Assembly (NCBI RefSeq): GCF_032883915.1
Contig: NZ_CP120717.1
Location: forward strand, 4,409,697 to 4,473,696
Length of the DNA: 64,000 nt
Direction of reading: 5' to 3'
Source of the DNA: Endozoicomonas sp. 8E
Lineage (GTDB): Bacteria > Pseudomonadota > Gammaproteobacteria > Pseudomonadales > Endozoicomonadaceae
The notes beneath the pieces are model-generated. The model did no database searches, was not told where the DNA came from, and saw nothing but the letters and a program-made list of their open reading frames with translations. Shown here in pieces: positions 44,633-53,980 of the stretch. Numbering within the stretch: the stretch's first letter is position 1; each line of letters opens with the position of its first letter. A program made the translations under genes and the position numbers.

Positions 44633-46678
44633 TCAATGGTAGTTCAAAACTCCTCGCTCTGGTTTTGATTCAGCTTGTCTGGACTGATCCATCCAATCCA
44701 CCACATCAGAGGTTGGATTAAAACCATTTACACAGCTGGAAAGCAGATTTCTCAGATCGGTAAAACGCCCATTTCTTGCTACTTCGAAAACAGTTTCCAG
44801 GGCCAGCCTATAGTTACTCCATAATTCTTTGCTTTCCATAGCCATACTGATTTTAGGATGACTGGTACCTGTCACATTGTCTCCAATCAGCAGTTCTTCA
44901 TAGAGCTTTTCACCAGGGCGTAATCCTGTGTAGACAATTTCAATATCGCCTTCAGGGTTACTTTCATCCTTCAGGGTTAAGCCAGATAAATTAATCATAC
45001 GCTTTGCCAGGTTGGCTATTTTGACAGGCTTCCCCATATCCAGCACAAAGACCTCCCCTCCGCTGGCCATCGCACCGGCCTGAATCACCAAAAGTGCAGC
45101 CTCAGGAATCGTCATAAAATAACGATTAATGTCTGGGTGAGTCACCGTCACAGGGCCACCGACCCGAATCTGCTCACGAAACGCTGGTATAACTGAACCA
45201 CTCGAGCCCAATACATTTCCAAACCGCACCATTGTAAAACAGGTATTAACGGGTATTTTTGTTTCTGGCCGAAAGCCAAACCTGTCGGAATGGAACAGAT
45301 TCACCGAACGTTCATCAGCCAACCCCTGCAAAGCCATTTCTGCCAGACGCTTTGAGGCACCCATAACATTGGTGGGACGTACCGCCTTATCAGTAGATAT
45401 CAGAACAAAACGTTCTACCTGAGCAACAATGGCGGCTTGTGCCGTATAAAGCGTACCCAAAGTATTATTGCGTAAACCTTCTTCAATATTTTGTTCAACG
45501 ATAGGTACGTGTTTATAGGCAGCAGCATGATAAACCGTATTCACAGCAAATCTTCGCAAGGTCTCAATTAATCGATCCGGATTGTTGACCGAACCCAGCA
45601 CTGCCGCAAGCTGAACCGCTTTACAGTCATTGGTACTCTTTTGCGTCTTTATCAAATCCTGCTCAACAGAATATAAGCTGAACTCACTGTGTTCATAAAG
45701 CACAAGACATAAAGGTTTCTTTTTAAGAATCTGACGACAGAGTTCAGAACCGATAGAACCTCCTGCCCCAGTCACCATGACAACCTTACCGGTGATACAT
45801 TTCTCCAAAAGCTCTTGCCTTGGCTCTACCTCATCTCTTCCGAGCACATCACCAATATCAACTGGCTGAATTTCCTGCATTTTCATGCGACCGCTGGCCA
45901 GGTCAGCCATCGCGGGTATAGTTCGAATAGGTAGACCATGTTGTTCAAGAGTATGAACTATCTCCATTCGTCTTTGCCTGCTCGCAGAGGGAATAGCCAG
46001 TAACACCTCCTGAACACCTGTCTCCTGAACCATCTGCTCGAAACTTAAGGGTCGGTAAATGCGCCTCCCTTGAATAGCACGACCAGCATTGTCCTTTTTG
46101 TCATCTAAAAAAGCGACTGGCTGGTATTCAATCCCTTTGTCTAAAGCGGACATTACCTGCACACCTGCAGCACCTGCGCCATAAATGGCGACAGGAACTC
46201 CCCGGCGTGAGTGGCGTTCCCTGCGTGGAAAAAATTCAGGAAAAATATCTGCTATAGATTCCTCTAATAACCAGCTTCTGATCAGATAGCGAGAGATAAT
46301 CATTGTCGGTAGCAAGAGGAGCCAATATATAAAGGGTATGGACCGGGGAAGATGAGCCTGACCGGAAAGAAACCCAGCCAACATCAGGCAGATAGCAGCA
46401 TAGGAACAGGCTTTAAAGATGACGATAAGAGAGTCTGAGCCCATGTACCGGAGGACAGCTCTATAAAGTCCCATTTTCACCAGGAAGGGCAAAGTGACCG
46501 CTATAGCAATGATAAACGCAGGATAATATCGAGTGAATGAATCCACCATGCTCAGGCGTATATAAAACGCCATCCATAGACAGAAGATTATTGCTATTGA
46601 ATCGAATAGCAATGCGACCAGCCGTTTGCCTGAGCGTGGGAGTGAGAGCAGTGTGTTGCGCATTTTTATCAAACCCAA
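44633..46678 (-). CDS. Membrane-bound nucleotide-sugar 4,6-dehydratase (PglF/WbpM type)
   Basis: The protein has 681 residues: four N-terminal spans (to about 130), a nucleotide-binding region with AIYGAGAAGVQVM, and the extended SDR domain with VTGAGGSIGSELCRQ. The catalytic region is ISTDKAVRPTNVMGASKRL, where the usual YxxxK tyrosine is replaced by methionine as in PglF/WbpM. Such enzymes dehydrate UDP-GlcNAc to the 4-keto-6-deoxy sugar. It follows the aminotransferase after 3 bases, so the pair should make a 4-amino-4,6-dideoxy-HexNAc sugar. It is the last gene of the cluster. Confidence 0.88.
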   Translation of the reverse strand: MGLIKMRNTLLSLPRSGKRLVALLFDSIAIIFCLWMAFYIRLSMVDSFTRYYPAFIIAIAVTLPFLVKMGLYRAVLRYMGSDSLIVIFKACSYAAICLMLAGFLSGQAHLPRSIPFIYWLLLLPTMIISRYLIRSWLLEESIADIFPEFFPRRERHSRRGVPVAIYGAGAAGVQVMSALDKGIEYQPVAFLDDKKDNAGRAIQGRRIYRPLSFEQMVQETGVQEVLLAIPSASRQRRMEIVHTLEQHGLPIRTIPAMADLASGRMKMQEIQPVDIGDVLGRDEVEPRQELLEKCITGKVVMVTGAGGSIGSELCRQILKKKPLCLVLYEHSEFSLYSVEQDLIKTQKSTNDCKAVQLAAVLGSVNNPDRLIETLRRFAVNTVYHAAAYKHVPIVEQNIEEGLRNNTLGTLYTAQAAIVAQVERFVLISTDKAVRPTNVMGASKRLAEMALQGLADERSVNLFHSDRFGFRPETKIPVNTCFTMVRFGNVLGSSGSVIPAFREQIRVGGPVTVTHPDINRYFMTIPEAALLVIQAGAMASGGEVFVLDMGKPVKIANLAKRMINLSGLTLKDESNPEGDIEIVYTGLRPGEKLYEELLIGDNVTGTSHPKISMAMESKELWSNYRLALETVFEVARNGRFTDLRNLLSSCVNGFNPTSDVVDWMDQSRQAESKPERGVLNYH

Positions 46679-46681
46679 AGG

Positions 46682-47866
46682 TTAAAGTTCGACTTGTGAG
46701 GCATGGCGCATAACCTCGCGAAGAACTTCCAGAGTTTTATTTATTTCGCCATCTTTTAGGGTTGGATGAACAAGAAACATCAGACTACTCTCTCCTAGTT
46801 CTTGAGCTACTGGAAGTCGTTGCGCCGGTTGAAGCCCGGTATTGTCAAATGCTTTCTCCATATAAATTTCTGAACAAGAACCATGCAAGCAAGGAACACC
46901 TCTGGATTGAATTTCAGCAACAACCCTATCTCTTGTCCAGCCTTCTTTTAGTTTTTCAGGCTGAACAAAAAGGTAATATTTATAGAATGCATGTCTAATA
47001 TACTGCGGAACTTCAGGTAGCCGCAAAGCTGCAAATTCTAGAGACACCTCTCTTATAGCTTCTGCATTGGCCTGACGTTTCCTGTTCCATTCTGGCATCC
47101 TTTGAAGCTGAATACGGCCTATAGCTGACTGCATTTCTGTCAGCCGCCAGTTGGTACCGAATGACTCATGAAGCCACCGAAAGCCCGGCGGATGCTCAGT
47201 ATTGTAAACCGCATCATAAGACTTACCGTGATCTTTGTAAGACCACATTTTTTTCCATAAAGCTTCATCATTGGTCGTCACCATACCTCCCTCTCCGCCC
47301 GTTGTCATAATCTTATCCTGACAAAAAGACCAGGCACCAATATGGCCAATAGAGCCAACACTTTTATCCTTATATGAAGCACCATGAGCCTGAGCACAAT
47401 CTTCAATTACAAACAGGCTATGGCGGTCAGCTAAATCCATAATGTCGTCCATCTCACAAGGCCAACCTGCCAGATGTACACAGATAACAGCCTTCGTTTT
47501 AGGTGTTAGAACCTTTTGAATGGTTTCTGCAGTTATATTCTGGGAGTCTCGGTCCACATCAGCAAATACTGGAATAGCACCTGACAAAACAATAGCACTG
47601 GCTGATGCAAGGAAAGTACGGGATGTAACAATTACTTCATCACCAGATTTGATATCCAGAGCTTTCAAGGCAAGTTCAAGAGCTAGGGTTCCGTTAGCTA
47701 CAGCTACAGCATGTTTTGCGCCACACCAACTAGCAAATTCTTTTTCGAATTCTCGACCTTGAGTTCCAGTCCAGTAGTTAACTTTATTAGAGAGTATGGT
47801 TTGGGTGACAGCTGAGGCCTCTTCTTCCGTGAAAGAAGGCCAAGGAGAGAATGGAGTATTTAGCAT
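46682..47866 (-). CDS. DegT/DnrJ/EryC1 sugar aminotransferase (PglE-like)
   Basis: This PLP enzyme transfers an amino group to C4 of a 4-keto-6-deoxy sugar nucleotide. It has 394 residues, with the PLP lysine K185 in SFCQDKIMTTGGEGG and family motifs VANGTLALELAL and VIEDCAQAHGA. It is directly upstream of the PglF-like dehydratase whose product it probably uses. A damaged copy of parts of this gene lies at 43.25-43.5 kb. Confidence 0.88.
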   Translation of the reverse strand: MLNTPFSPWPSFTEEEASAVTQTILSNKVNYWTGTQGREFEKEFASWCGAKHAVAVANGTLALELALKALDIKSGDEVIVTSRTFLASASAIVLSGAIPVFADVDRDSQNITAETIQKVLTPKTKAVICVHLAGWPCEMDDIMDLADRHSLFVIEDCAQAHGASYKDKSVGSIGHIGAWSFCQDKIMTTGGEGGMVTTNDEALWKKMWSYKDHGKSYDAVYNTEHPPGFRWLHESFGTNWRLTEMQSAIGRIQLQRMPEWNRKRQANAEAIREVSLEFAALRLPEVPQYIRHAFYKYYLFVQPEKLKEGWTRDRVVAEIQSRGVPCLHGSCSEIYMEKAFDNTGLQPAQRLPVAQELGESSLMFLVHPTLKDGEINKTLEVLREVMRHASQVEL

Positions 47867-47918
47867 TTAAAGAGTCTTTTATTTTAAGACGAAGTATATC
47901 TTATATTAAGAGTACGAC

Positions 47919-48593
47919 TTATAGATATCCCAAGACATTTTTAAGGAAAAAAAATGAATCTATTTTTATATGAGCTTGAAAAGCCTGATCTACATCCATC
48001 GAACAGTACTCACCTTTCTCAGTCAATATCTGAATGGTTTTCCAACCAAGACGATTTGGCGTCACAAAGTCTTTAGTAGGGTTATCACCGACATAAACGC
48101 ATTCTTCAGGCGCAACATTTAAAAATTCTTCTGTTTTTTTGTAGGAGATCTCATGAGGCTTCCAATACTCCTTACCAAGCACATCTGTAATGCAGATATG
48201 ATCAAAGTAAGTACCAATATTGAGTGATTCAATTTTTTTCTTCTGAGCGACCTGATAGCCATCAGTAATTAATGCAGTTTTATAGAATCTTGATATGTAA
48301 TCTAAAACTCTCTGTGTCGTTTCGTCTAACTTAATATCAGGGTTATGATTTCTATAAACTGAAACTAACAGCTTTATAAAAGCATCATCATGTGAAAAGC
48401 TTAAAGATTCCAAGGCTTCATTGAATACATACCCTCGAGAACCCTTAGAAAATAACAGACTAGCCACTTCATAGAAACCTATCAAATTATAATTCTCTGT
48501 AAGAAACTGATCAACAGCCTTAAATCCACTATCTACATACCTATGTTCTGGATATAGAGTGTCATCCAGATCAAAAACTACTGCTTTAATCAA
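47919..48593 (-). CDS. HAD-family hydrolase
   Basis: The protein has 224 residues. Motif I is FDLDDTLYPEHRYV, motif II is ALITDG, and motif IV lies in VYVGDNPTKDF. The subfamily resembles YjjG/PynA-type phosphatases. It overlaps the ATP-grasp gene by 4 bases, so the two are probably expressed together and could act on the same substrate. The substrate is not evident. Confidence 0.82.
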   Translation of the reverse strand: MIKAVVFDLDDTLYPEHRYVDSGFKAVDQFLTENYNLIGFYEVASLLFSKGSRGYVFNEALESLSFSHDDAFIKLLVSVYRNHNPDIKLDETTQRVLDYISRFYKTALITDGYQVAQKKKIESLNIGTYFDHICITDVLGKEYWKPHEISYKKTEEFLNVAPEECVYVGDNPTKDFVTPNRLGWKTIQILTEKGEYCSMDVDQAFQAHIKIDSFFFLKNVLGYL

Positions 48594-49573
48594 CGGATAT
48601 CTTCTCCACGGACAATAATCTCATCATCATAACGAAGCATAGCCAGATCATCCTGCCAGGCATCCTGCCGGGCTTCACATACCTGATCGGTGAGCTCCTG
48701 AATAATCCATTTTGGGAAATCAGCACCAGCATGCAAACTGAGAGGGTGACCACCACCGAAACGAGGGTTAATCTCAATAAAACAGATTCGACCATCTGCT
48801 TGTTTAAAGCATTGTACCGTCATACAACCTGCAGCATGAGGCAACTTGGCTACGACATTATTTACTGCTTCGATAATGTCAGCATCGTTAACGGTCAAAC
48901 CTTTACTGACTTCCCCTGCTCTTGTCTCCAGGCGCTTTCGGGGCACAACACAGCGAACTTGTCCATTAAAATCTACATAGGCATCACAGGTATATTCATC
49001 TCCCTGAATGTATTCTTGGACAATGGCATTTTTCACATACTGCCTGAAAAAGTGCAGTTCTTCTAAACTGTTCACCTTATTAACACCAATACTGCAACTT
49101 CCATCCCAAGGTTTTACAAGCAAAGGGAAGTCCGATGCATTCAGGTTCTGAATCTCGTTTTCAGAGAACACCTTGGGAGTATCAATTTCGTTATCAGTAA
49201 AAAATTGCCAAGTATTATTCTTATCGAAACAGATCTCATTGGTTGCAGGATCACAGACTAATACCTCTGTACCCACATCTATGAACTTGGCTTTATGTTG
49301 TGATAGCAAAGTCAGGTCTGTATCGATAAGGGATATCAACAGACGAATCTTCAACCTCTCACAGAGAGATAACAACTCAGGAATATAATCAGGTGATGAC
49401 ACTCTGGGAACTTGCACACGGTGATCAGTAACAAAAGATGCCGGGGCTGACTTACCAGCATCTGCAGCAAAAACTGCCCCGGTAATTCCCATCTCGTACA
49501 GCGTTTTTTTAAAATGACGGATCAGGGAAACACGCCGACCAGCAGCAGAAAAAAGTATATTAAATTCGCTCAT
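48590..49573 (-). CDS. ATP-grasp enzyme (carbamoyl-phosphate-synthase-like)
   Basis: The protein is 327 residues when started at MSEFNILFSAAGRRVSLI; an upstream TTG- or GTG-type start would add 16 unconserved residues. Features are an N-terminal Rossmann-like part, then the ATP-grasp lobes with PLLVKPWDGSCSIGV, VQEYIQGDEYTCDAYVD and FIEINPRFGGG (metal ligands). Such enzymes join a carboxylate to an amine or other nucleophile. In polysaccharide clusters they may add an amino acid to an amino sugar; this is inference. It is translationally coupled to the HAD gene. Confidence 0.8.
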   Translation of the reverse strand: MSEFNILFSAAGRRVSLIRHFKKTLYEMGITGAVFAADAGKSAPASFVTDHRVQVPRVSSPDYIPELLSLCERLKIRLLISLIDTDLTLLSQHKAKFIDVGTEVLVCDPATNEICFDKNNTWQFFTDNEIDTPKVFSENEIQNLNASDFPLLVKPWDGSCSIGVNKVNSLEELHFFRQYVKNAIVQEYIQGDEYTCDAYVDFNGQVRCVVPRKRLETRAGEVSKGLTVNDADIIEAVNNVVAKLPHAAGCMTVQCFKQADGRICFIEINPRFGGGHPLSLHAGADFPKWIIQELTDQVCEARQDAWQDDLAMLRYDDEIIVRGEDIR

Positions 49574-49746
49574 AGAATATCGATATTTAATAATCAGCAC
49601 ATGTAAAAGTCTGGCTGACAAACAGCAGAATAGGAAAGTTAAAGATCAACTTTATTCTTACAAGTATTAACTTTTAAATCGTTAACCTTTTCATTTTTAC
49701 GAGAAGCAGCCAACGAGCAGTCAGTAACATCTTTCTCAGTCGTAGA

Positions 49747-50394
49747 CTAAATAACATCGGTCTTATTTCGGATAACGGAATGCGGATCACGGACAACGCC
49801 CGAAGAGCTTCCCTCAAAAAAAGGCATAGTCGCATGATCATCCGCACTAATCCCTTCCCGCAAAACCACTTTCTTGACCGTTAAAAAAAGAATCTTGATA
49901 TCTAGCCAGAGCGACTGGTTATCAACATACCAGACATCCAGCTTGAACTTTTCATCCCATGAGATGGCATTACGACCATTAATTTGTGCCCAGCCGGTAA
50001 TGCCTGGTTTTATCTCATGACGACGATACTGCTCTTTGGAGTAAAGAGGTAGGTACTGCATTAACAAAGGTCGGGGCCCCACAAGACTCATATCCCCTTT
50101 CAGTACATTCCAGAACTCCGGCAGCTCATCCAGACTGGCACGGCGCATAAAGCTACCAAAAGGTGTAATTCGTTCAGCATCAGGCAATGGTTTACCATCG
50201 GGGCCATTGGCATCCCGCATTGTTCGGAATTTAACCATTTTAAATGGTTTGCCATCCTGACCAGGGCGTATTTGGCGGAAAAAAACAGGCCTCCCCATCT
50301 GTTTTGCGACTTTCCAGGCAACAAAAATCATGATTGGGAAAAACAAAACAAGTGCAACACAGGCCCCAAAAATATCTAATATCCGCTTTAACAT
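49747..50394 (-). CDS. Initiating monotopic phosphoglycosyl transferase (PglC/WcaJ C-terminal type)
   Basis: The protein has 215 residues with one N-terminal membrane-inserting helix (IFGACVALVLFFPIMIF). The family motifs are FKMVKFRTMRD, the catalytic SLDELPEFWNVLKGDMSLVG and GPRPLL. It transfers a sugar phosphate from a UDP-sugar to undecaprenyl phosphate, starting each repeat unit. Given the neighbours, its substrate may be the 4-amino sugar made by the PglE/PglF-like pair. The C-terminal tail ending in HSVIRNKTDVI is unconserved. Confidence 0.87.
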   Translation of the reverse strand: MLKRILDIFGACVALVLFFPIMIFVAWKVAKQMGRPVFFRQIRPGQDGKPFKMVKFRTMRDANGPDGKPLPDAERITPFGSFMRRASLDELPEFWNVLKGDMSLVGPRPLLMQYLPLYSKEQYRRHEIKPGITGWAQINGRNAISWDEKFKLDVWYVDNQSLWLDIKILFLTVKKVVLREGISADDHATMPFFEGSSSGVVRDPHSVIRNKTDVI

Positions 50395-50396
50395 GG

Positions 50397-51560
50397 TTAA
50401 GTATTTACTCGTCGCAGAACAAGGTTTGCCAGCCTCTTACAGTGGTAATAGGGCAAGAGCCCACTACTTTTAAAATGATATTGCTCTTTCATTAGCTCAG
50501 CTTTAGGAAATACACCGGCCACTAAATCAGAAAAACAATCGTAAAGTAAACTAACAAAAATAATATAACCCAGTTTACTCCACTTAGGCGCATCGGGTTC
50601 AAAGATACCAACCCTATGTAACCATGCAACCATAAGCTTAACTTTCCATTTAGCAGGTGAAAGTTCTTTTAAAACGCTGTCAGGTATTGGTGTTCCGAGC
50701 AAACTTTTAGCCATAGCCAAGGACATAAAAACGGCTGTTTTTGTTCTAAGTTGTATTACACGTTTGACAAACGCAGACCAGTCGACCTTTTGAGATGAAA
50801 CTATACGATCTACATCGGTATGGAGGCGGAAACCGGGAGCCCGCACGAATGTATGTTTAGCAGTATGGAGAGCAACCTGCAATAAATTATCTTCTGGTGA
50901 CAAGAGTTTAACATCAGAACCTTCAATAGGTATTGATCGCTGAATAAGATCATCAGCGTCAGGTTCCTGATCTGGTTGAATCCAGCGTCCTGCTACAGGG
51001 CGCCACTGAAGTTCAAACCAGAGGTGCTCTCCATTTGGAAGGTTTACGGAATATTCTGCTCCACCACCATGCTCAGCTGCTTCTAGGCTATCTTCTTCAA
51101 AAGGACAGCGAAACTTTAATTTATAGCCCTCATTGGTGAGAACTTTGTGGGCCTTTCTAAATAGTTTTTTGCTCACAAGAACATCAACATCACCCATAGG
51201 ACAAGCACCATAGTAGGGGTACATGCCACGAGTGATACCACTATTTTTCAGGGCTAATAGCGGTATACCATTATTGGCAAGCAATGAGGATACTTCATCC
51301 AGCTCATTCATATAAGATTCAATTCGCTGGCCAATCTTATTATATTCAGCCATCCAGTGCTCTGGAATATTGCCAGAAAAAACCTTATCCAGAGCATGAG
51401 CAACAATTGGAACAACGCCATTCAATGATGCTTCCTTGAATAGCTTTTCATCCCCGATTTTGGTATACATGGAACGGATTTCCTGAGTATTCAAGTAATT
51501 GCAGTGTCGAATGCACAGGCAAAGAAATCTTTGAGAATCTGTCAGTTTGAATTCAATCAT
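50397..51560 (-). CDS. Nucleotidyltransferase-fold protein (NTP_transf_5-like)
   Basis: The protein has 387 residues. The core has LLALKNSGITRGMYPYYGAC with MGDVDVLVSKK, the GxxxxGDxDxLV layout of a nucleotidyltransferase fold, followed by a helical C-terminal half. Such proteins occur in exopolysaccharide clusters but their reaction is not known. It is 3 bases upstream of the phosphoglycosyl transferase. It and the two kinase-like genes at 52.8-54.6 kb form an unusual group. Confidence 0.65.
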   Translation of the reverse strand: MIEFKLTDSQRFLCLCIRHCNYLNTQEIRSMYTKIGDEKLFKEASLNGVVPIVAHALDKVFSGNIPEHWMAEYNKIGQRIESYMNELDEVSSLLANNGIPLLALKNSGITRGMYPYYGACPMGDVDVLVSKKLFRKAHKVLTNEGYKLKFRCPFEEDSLEAAEHGGGAEYSVNLPNGEHLWFELQWRPVAGRWIQPDQEPDADDLIQRSIPIEGSDVKLLSPEDNLLQVALHTAKHTFVRAPGFRLHTDVDRIVSSQKVDWSAFVKRVIQLRTKTAVFMSLAMAKSLLGTPIPDSVLKELSPAKWKVKLMVAWLHRVGIFEPDAPKWSKLGYIIFVSLLYDCFSDLVAGVFPKAELMKEQYHFKSSGLLPYYHCKRLANLVLRRVNT

Positions 51561-51591
51561 TAATATAATCCAAATATCACTTCAAAGTTTT

Positions 51592-52791
51592 TCATCTCTC
51601 TAAGGGAAGTGAATTGATAAATAAATAGGTGCAAACAGCTCTTGAATAGGAATTAACCGCTGCTCTTCTTGCTTTTTTACGAAGCAGGCACAACTTTTCA
51701 GGATCATCGACCAACAAACTGATAGTTCTTACAAGCTCATTAGGCATTCCGGGAGTTACAGTAATCCCACAATCAGCCTTATTTAATGTTTCGGAAACAT
51801 CATTTCTGCCATGACAAATCCCTAACACGGCTGAACCAGCCGCCAGGTAGTAATACATTTTGCTGGGAACCATTAATCCCTCTGCACCTTTATCCAAGGC
51901 AACCAGTGCTATATCACCCAATGCCATGGTGTATGGTAGTTTTTCTTCGGGTTGGAAAGGGAGTACATCCAGATTATTCAATCGATGTTTGTCACGAAAA
52001 TCACAGGCATCCTGCCACTTTGCGCCTTCTCCAATAAAAAGAAACTTTATGTCCTGACGAGAGCGAAGCAGGCGTACTGCTTCAAGCATGCTATCGATAT
52101 CATGGCTAATGCCCATATTGCCGGAATATAAAACAGTGATAACACCGGCTTGGCCAAATTCTTCAGCCAAAGGATTGACCAATTTAGAGACAGGTTTAAT
52201 TCGCTGGGTATCAGCCCAGGGAGGCACAATACCAACTTTACCCAGTGGCGTACACAATGGGTCAAACTGCGATGCCAGCTTTTCCGCCATAACCGGACCT
52301 ATGGTATATACCGCTGCGGCTTTTTCCCAAACAGTGCGGTTAATTTTTCTCCATAGCCTGGTAATTATCGAGTCTTCACTGAGTACACCAAAGCTGACCA
52401 TAGTATCAGGGTGCATATCGTAAACCAGGACAACATAAGGCGTATTTCTTATGCAGTTTACCAGCCAGGCTAGAGGGCCGAGCAGTGGTGGGTTAGATAC
52501 AATTAATAAAGCTGTATTTTTATCTGCTCTTAACATCGACCACAAGCTGATAACAGCATAATGAAGCCAGCTCAAAACACGGGTAATTTTATTTTTCCTG
52601 TTATATGCTGGAGCAGAGTCTATCTTGAGTTTTATAGTCTGACTGCCTAAGCGCAGGGTATCAGGGTGCCCCGTTTTTAAAATACAGCCTTCGGGCATCG
52701 CATCGGCAAGGTCTTCCGCCAGCTCCCTGAATAAAGGTCCCGCCATTTGGTTCAATAATAGAAATTTGGTGATCTTCATCGGTTTAAACAA
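51592..52791 (-). CDS. Glycosyltransferase, family 4 (GT-B)
   Basis: The protein has 399 residues. The C-terminal nucleotide-sugar domain has VLYSGNMGISHDIDSMLEAV, FLFIGEGAKWQD and VPSKMYYYLAAGSAVLGI. The GNMG-type motif is like that of WbuB/WcaI-type transferases, which often act on N-acetylated fucosamine or similar acceptors. It overlaps the APH-like gene by 8 bases. Confidence 0.85.
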   Translation of the reverse strand: MFKPMKITKFLLLNQMAGPLFRELAEDLADAMPEGCILKTGHPDTLRLGSQTIKLKIDSAPAYNRKNKITRVLSWLHYAVISLWSMLRADKNTALLIVSNPPLLGPLAWLVNCIRNTPYVVLVYDMHPDTMVSFGVLSEDSIITRLWRKINRTVWEKAAAVYTIGPVMAEKLASQFDPLCTPLGKVGIVPPWADTQRIKPVSKLVNPLAEEFGQAGVITVLYSGNMGISHDIDSMLEAVRLLRSRQDIKFLFIGEGAKWQDACDFRDKHRLNNLDVLPFQPEEKLPYTMALGDIALVALDKGAEGLMVPSKMYYYLAAGSAVLGICHGRNDVSETLNKADCGITVTPGMPNELVRTISLLVDDPEKLCLLRKKARRAAVNSYSRAVCTYLFINSLPLER

Positions 52792-53980
52792 ACTGTCTGA
52801 TTAATAGAAAATCTGAGAGCCATGGTCTGAGTGTTACTTCCTTGTCAGTAATAGACTCAGACGCAACCTCTTTGAGTTTTACCAGACATTCTTCCAGCAA
52901 GAATAAAGGTAAGAGCAGTTTGTGTGAGTACACAGAACCAATCCCGGACCATCCAACAACCGCTTTCAATAATTCAGGATTGTGTAGCAGGTGGTGATAT
53001 CGTTGGGCAATACCCGTGCTGAATCTGCTCATTAGTCCGTAGCATAATGCATCGTGAGTACGGCAACGTTTATCCGCGTATTCCCAGTCGATAATCCAGC
53101 ACTTGCCATGGTCATACAACAAGTTTGCTGGCTGAAAATCTCCATGAGTGGAGGCTAATTCAACCTTATGATCAGCGTACACACTAAGGGCAGATTGCAG
53201 ATTTTTAATATAATTGGATAACCGAATAATCAATTCCCTGGACAAAGAAGGCTCTACAGCATTGAAAACATCTTTAATTGCCTGATCAACAACAACCAGA
53301 TAGTCAGAAAGCAGGCAAACGGTTGAGGATTCATCATAGAGTCTGGCCATGGCCTTATGAGCAATCGCTAAAGCTTCATCGACAGTGTTCTTATCACCTA
53401 GCCTGTTTAGGGGCAGCGCCCTGATACGTTGCTCTATATACCAGGATTTTGATGGTGATAACTCAAGGACAGTCGGCGAAGGAAGCCATCGATTGTTCAG
53501 TCGAATTTCTGCATCAGTGCTTGTGAATAAAGGATTAAAACCGGGTTTATAAAAAACAAAACAACACTCATTAGCTACATCCACAGCCCTGTGACTATGA
53601 TTACCAGGAATAAACACCCAGTTATGTAACTCAGGAGGGCAATTTTCGATGATAAGCTGGGCAGACGTAGCGAAACTTTCAAATGGTCGTCTGACAGCAC
53701 CATAAATATAGGCTTGTTGTAATTTACGTCGAAACCATATGGGGTTATAAGAAAATTCACGGGTAAGGCTATAAAGGCGTTCCCGTGGTAAGTTGTTCGG
53801 ATAAATAACGTTCAGGTAATCATTGGCAACAAACACAGCACCAGCTGTGTTTTTATCCCAACTCATCTTCCCGGACCAGCCCAAATAATCTTGAAGAAAC
53901 TGGGATAATGCCCGAATAAAACCCTGCTCAAAATCTTCACGCTGGCGAAGCAGCTGTATCCGCATATTAAGCTGCCTCAA
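52784..53980 (-). CDS. Phosphotransferase with APH-type kinase fold
   Basis: The protein has 398 residues. The catalytic loop is THGDFQPANLLYD and the metal-binding motif IIDWEYAD follows, as in aminoglycoside/choline kinases. Antibiotic resistance is unlikely; a sugar, alcohol or lipid acceptor in the glycan pathway is more plausible. It overlaps the thymidylate-kinase-like gene by 14 bases and the next glycosyltransferase by 8, so it belongs to the cluster transcript. Confidence 0.75.
   Translation of the reverse strand: MRQLNMRIQLLRQREDFEQGFIRALSQFLQDYLGWSGKMSWDKNTAGAVFVANDYLNVIYPNNLPRERLYSLTREFSYNPIWFRRKLQQAYIYGAVRRPFESFATSAQLIIENCPPELHNWVFIPGNHSHRAVDVANECCFVFYKPGFNPLFTSTDAEIRLNNRWLPSPTVLELSPSKSWYIEQRIRALPLNRLGDKNTVDEALAIAHKAMARLYDESSTVCLLSDYLVVVDQAIKDVFNAVEPSLSRELIIRLSNYIKNLQSALSVYADHKVELASTHGDFQPANLLYDHGKCWIIDWEYADKRCRTHDALCYGLMSRFSTGIAQRYHHLLHNPELLKAVVGWSGIGSVYSHKLLLPLFLLEECLVKLKEVASESITDKEVTLRPWLSDFLLIRQFV

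Noticed and set aside
52784..53980. Aminoglycoside resistance gene
   Set aside because: The kinase fold matches, but the gene lies inside, and overlaps with, a polysaccharide operon, and its length and remaining sequence differ from known resistance enzymes.
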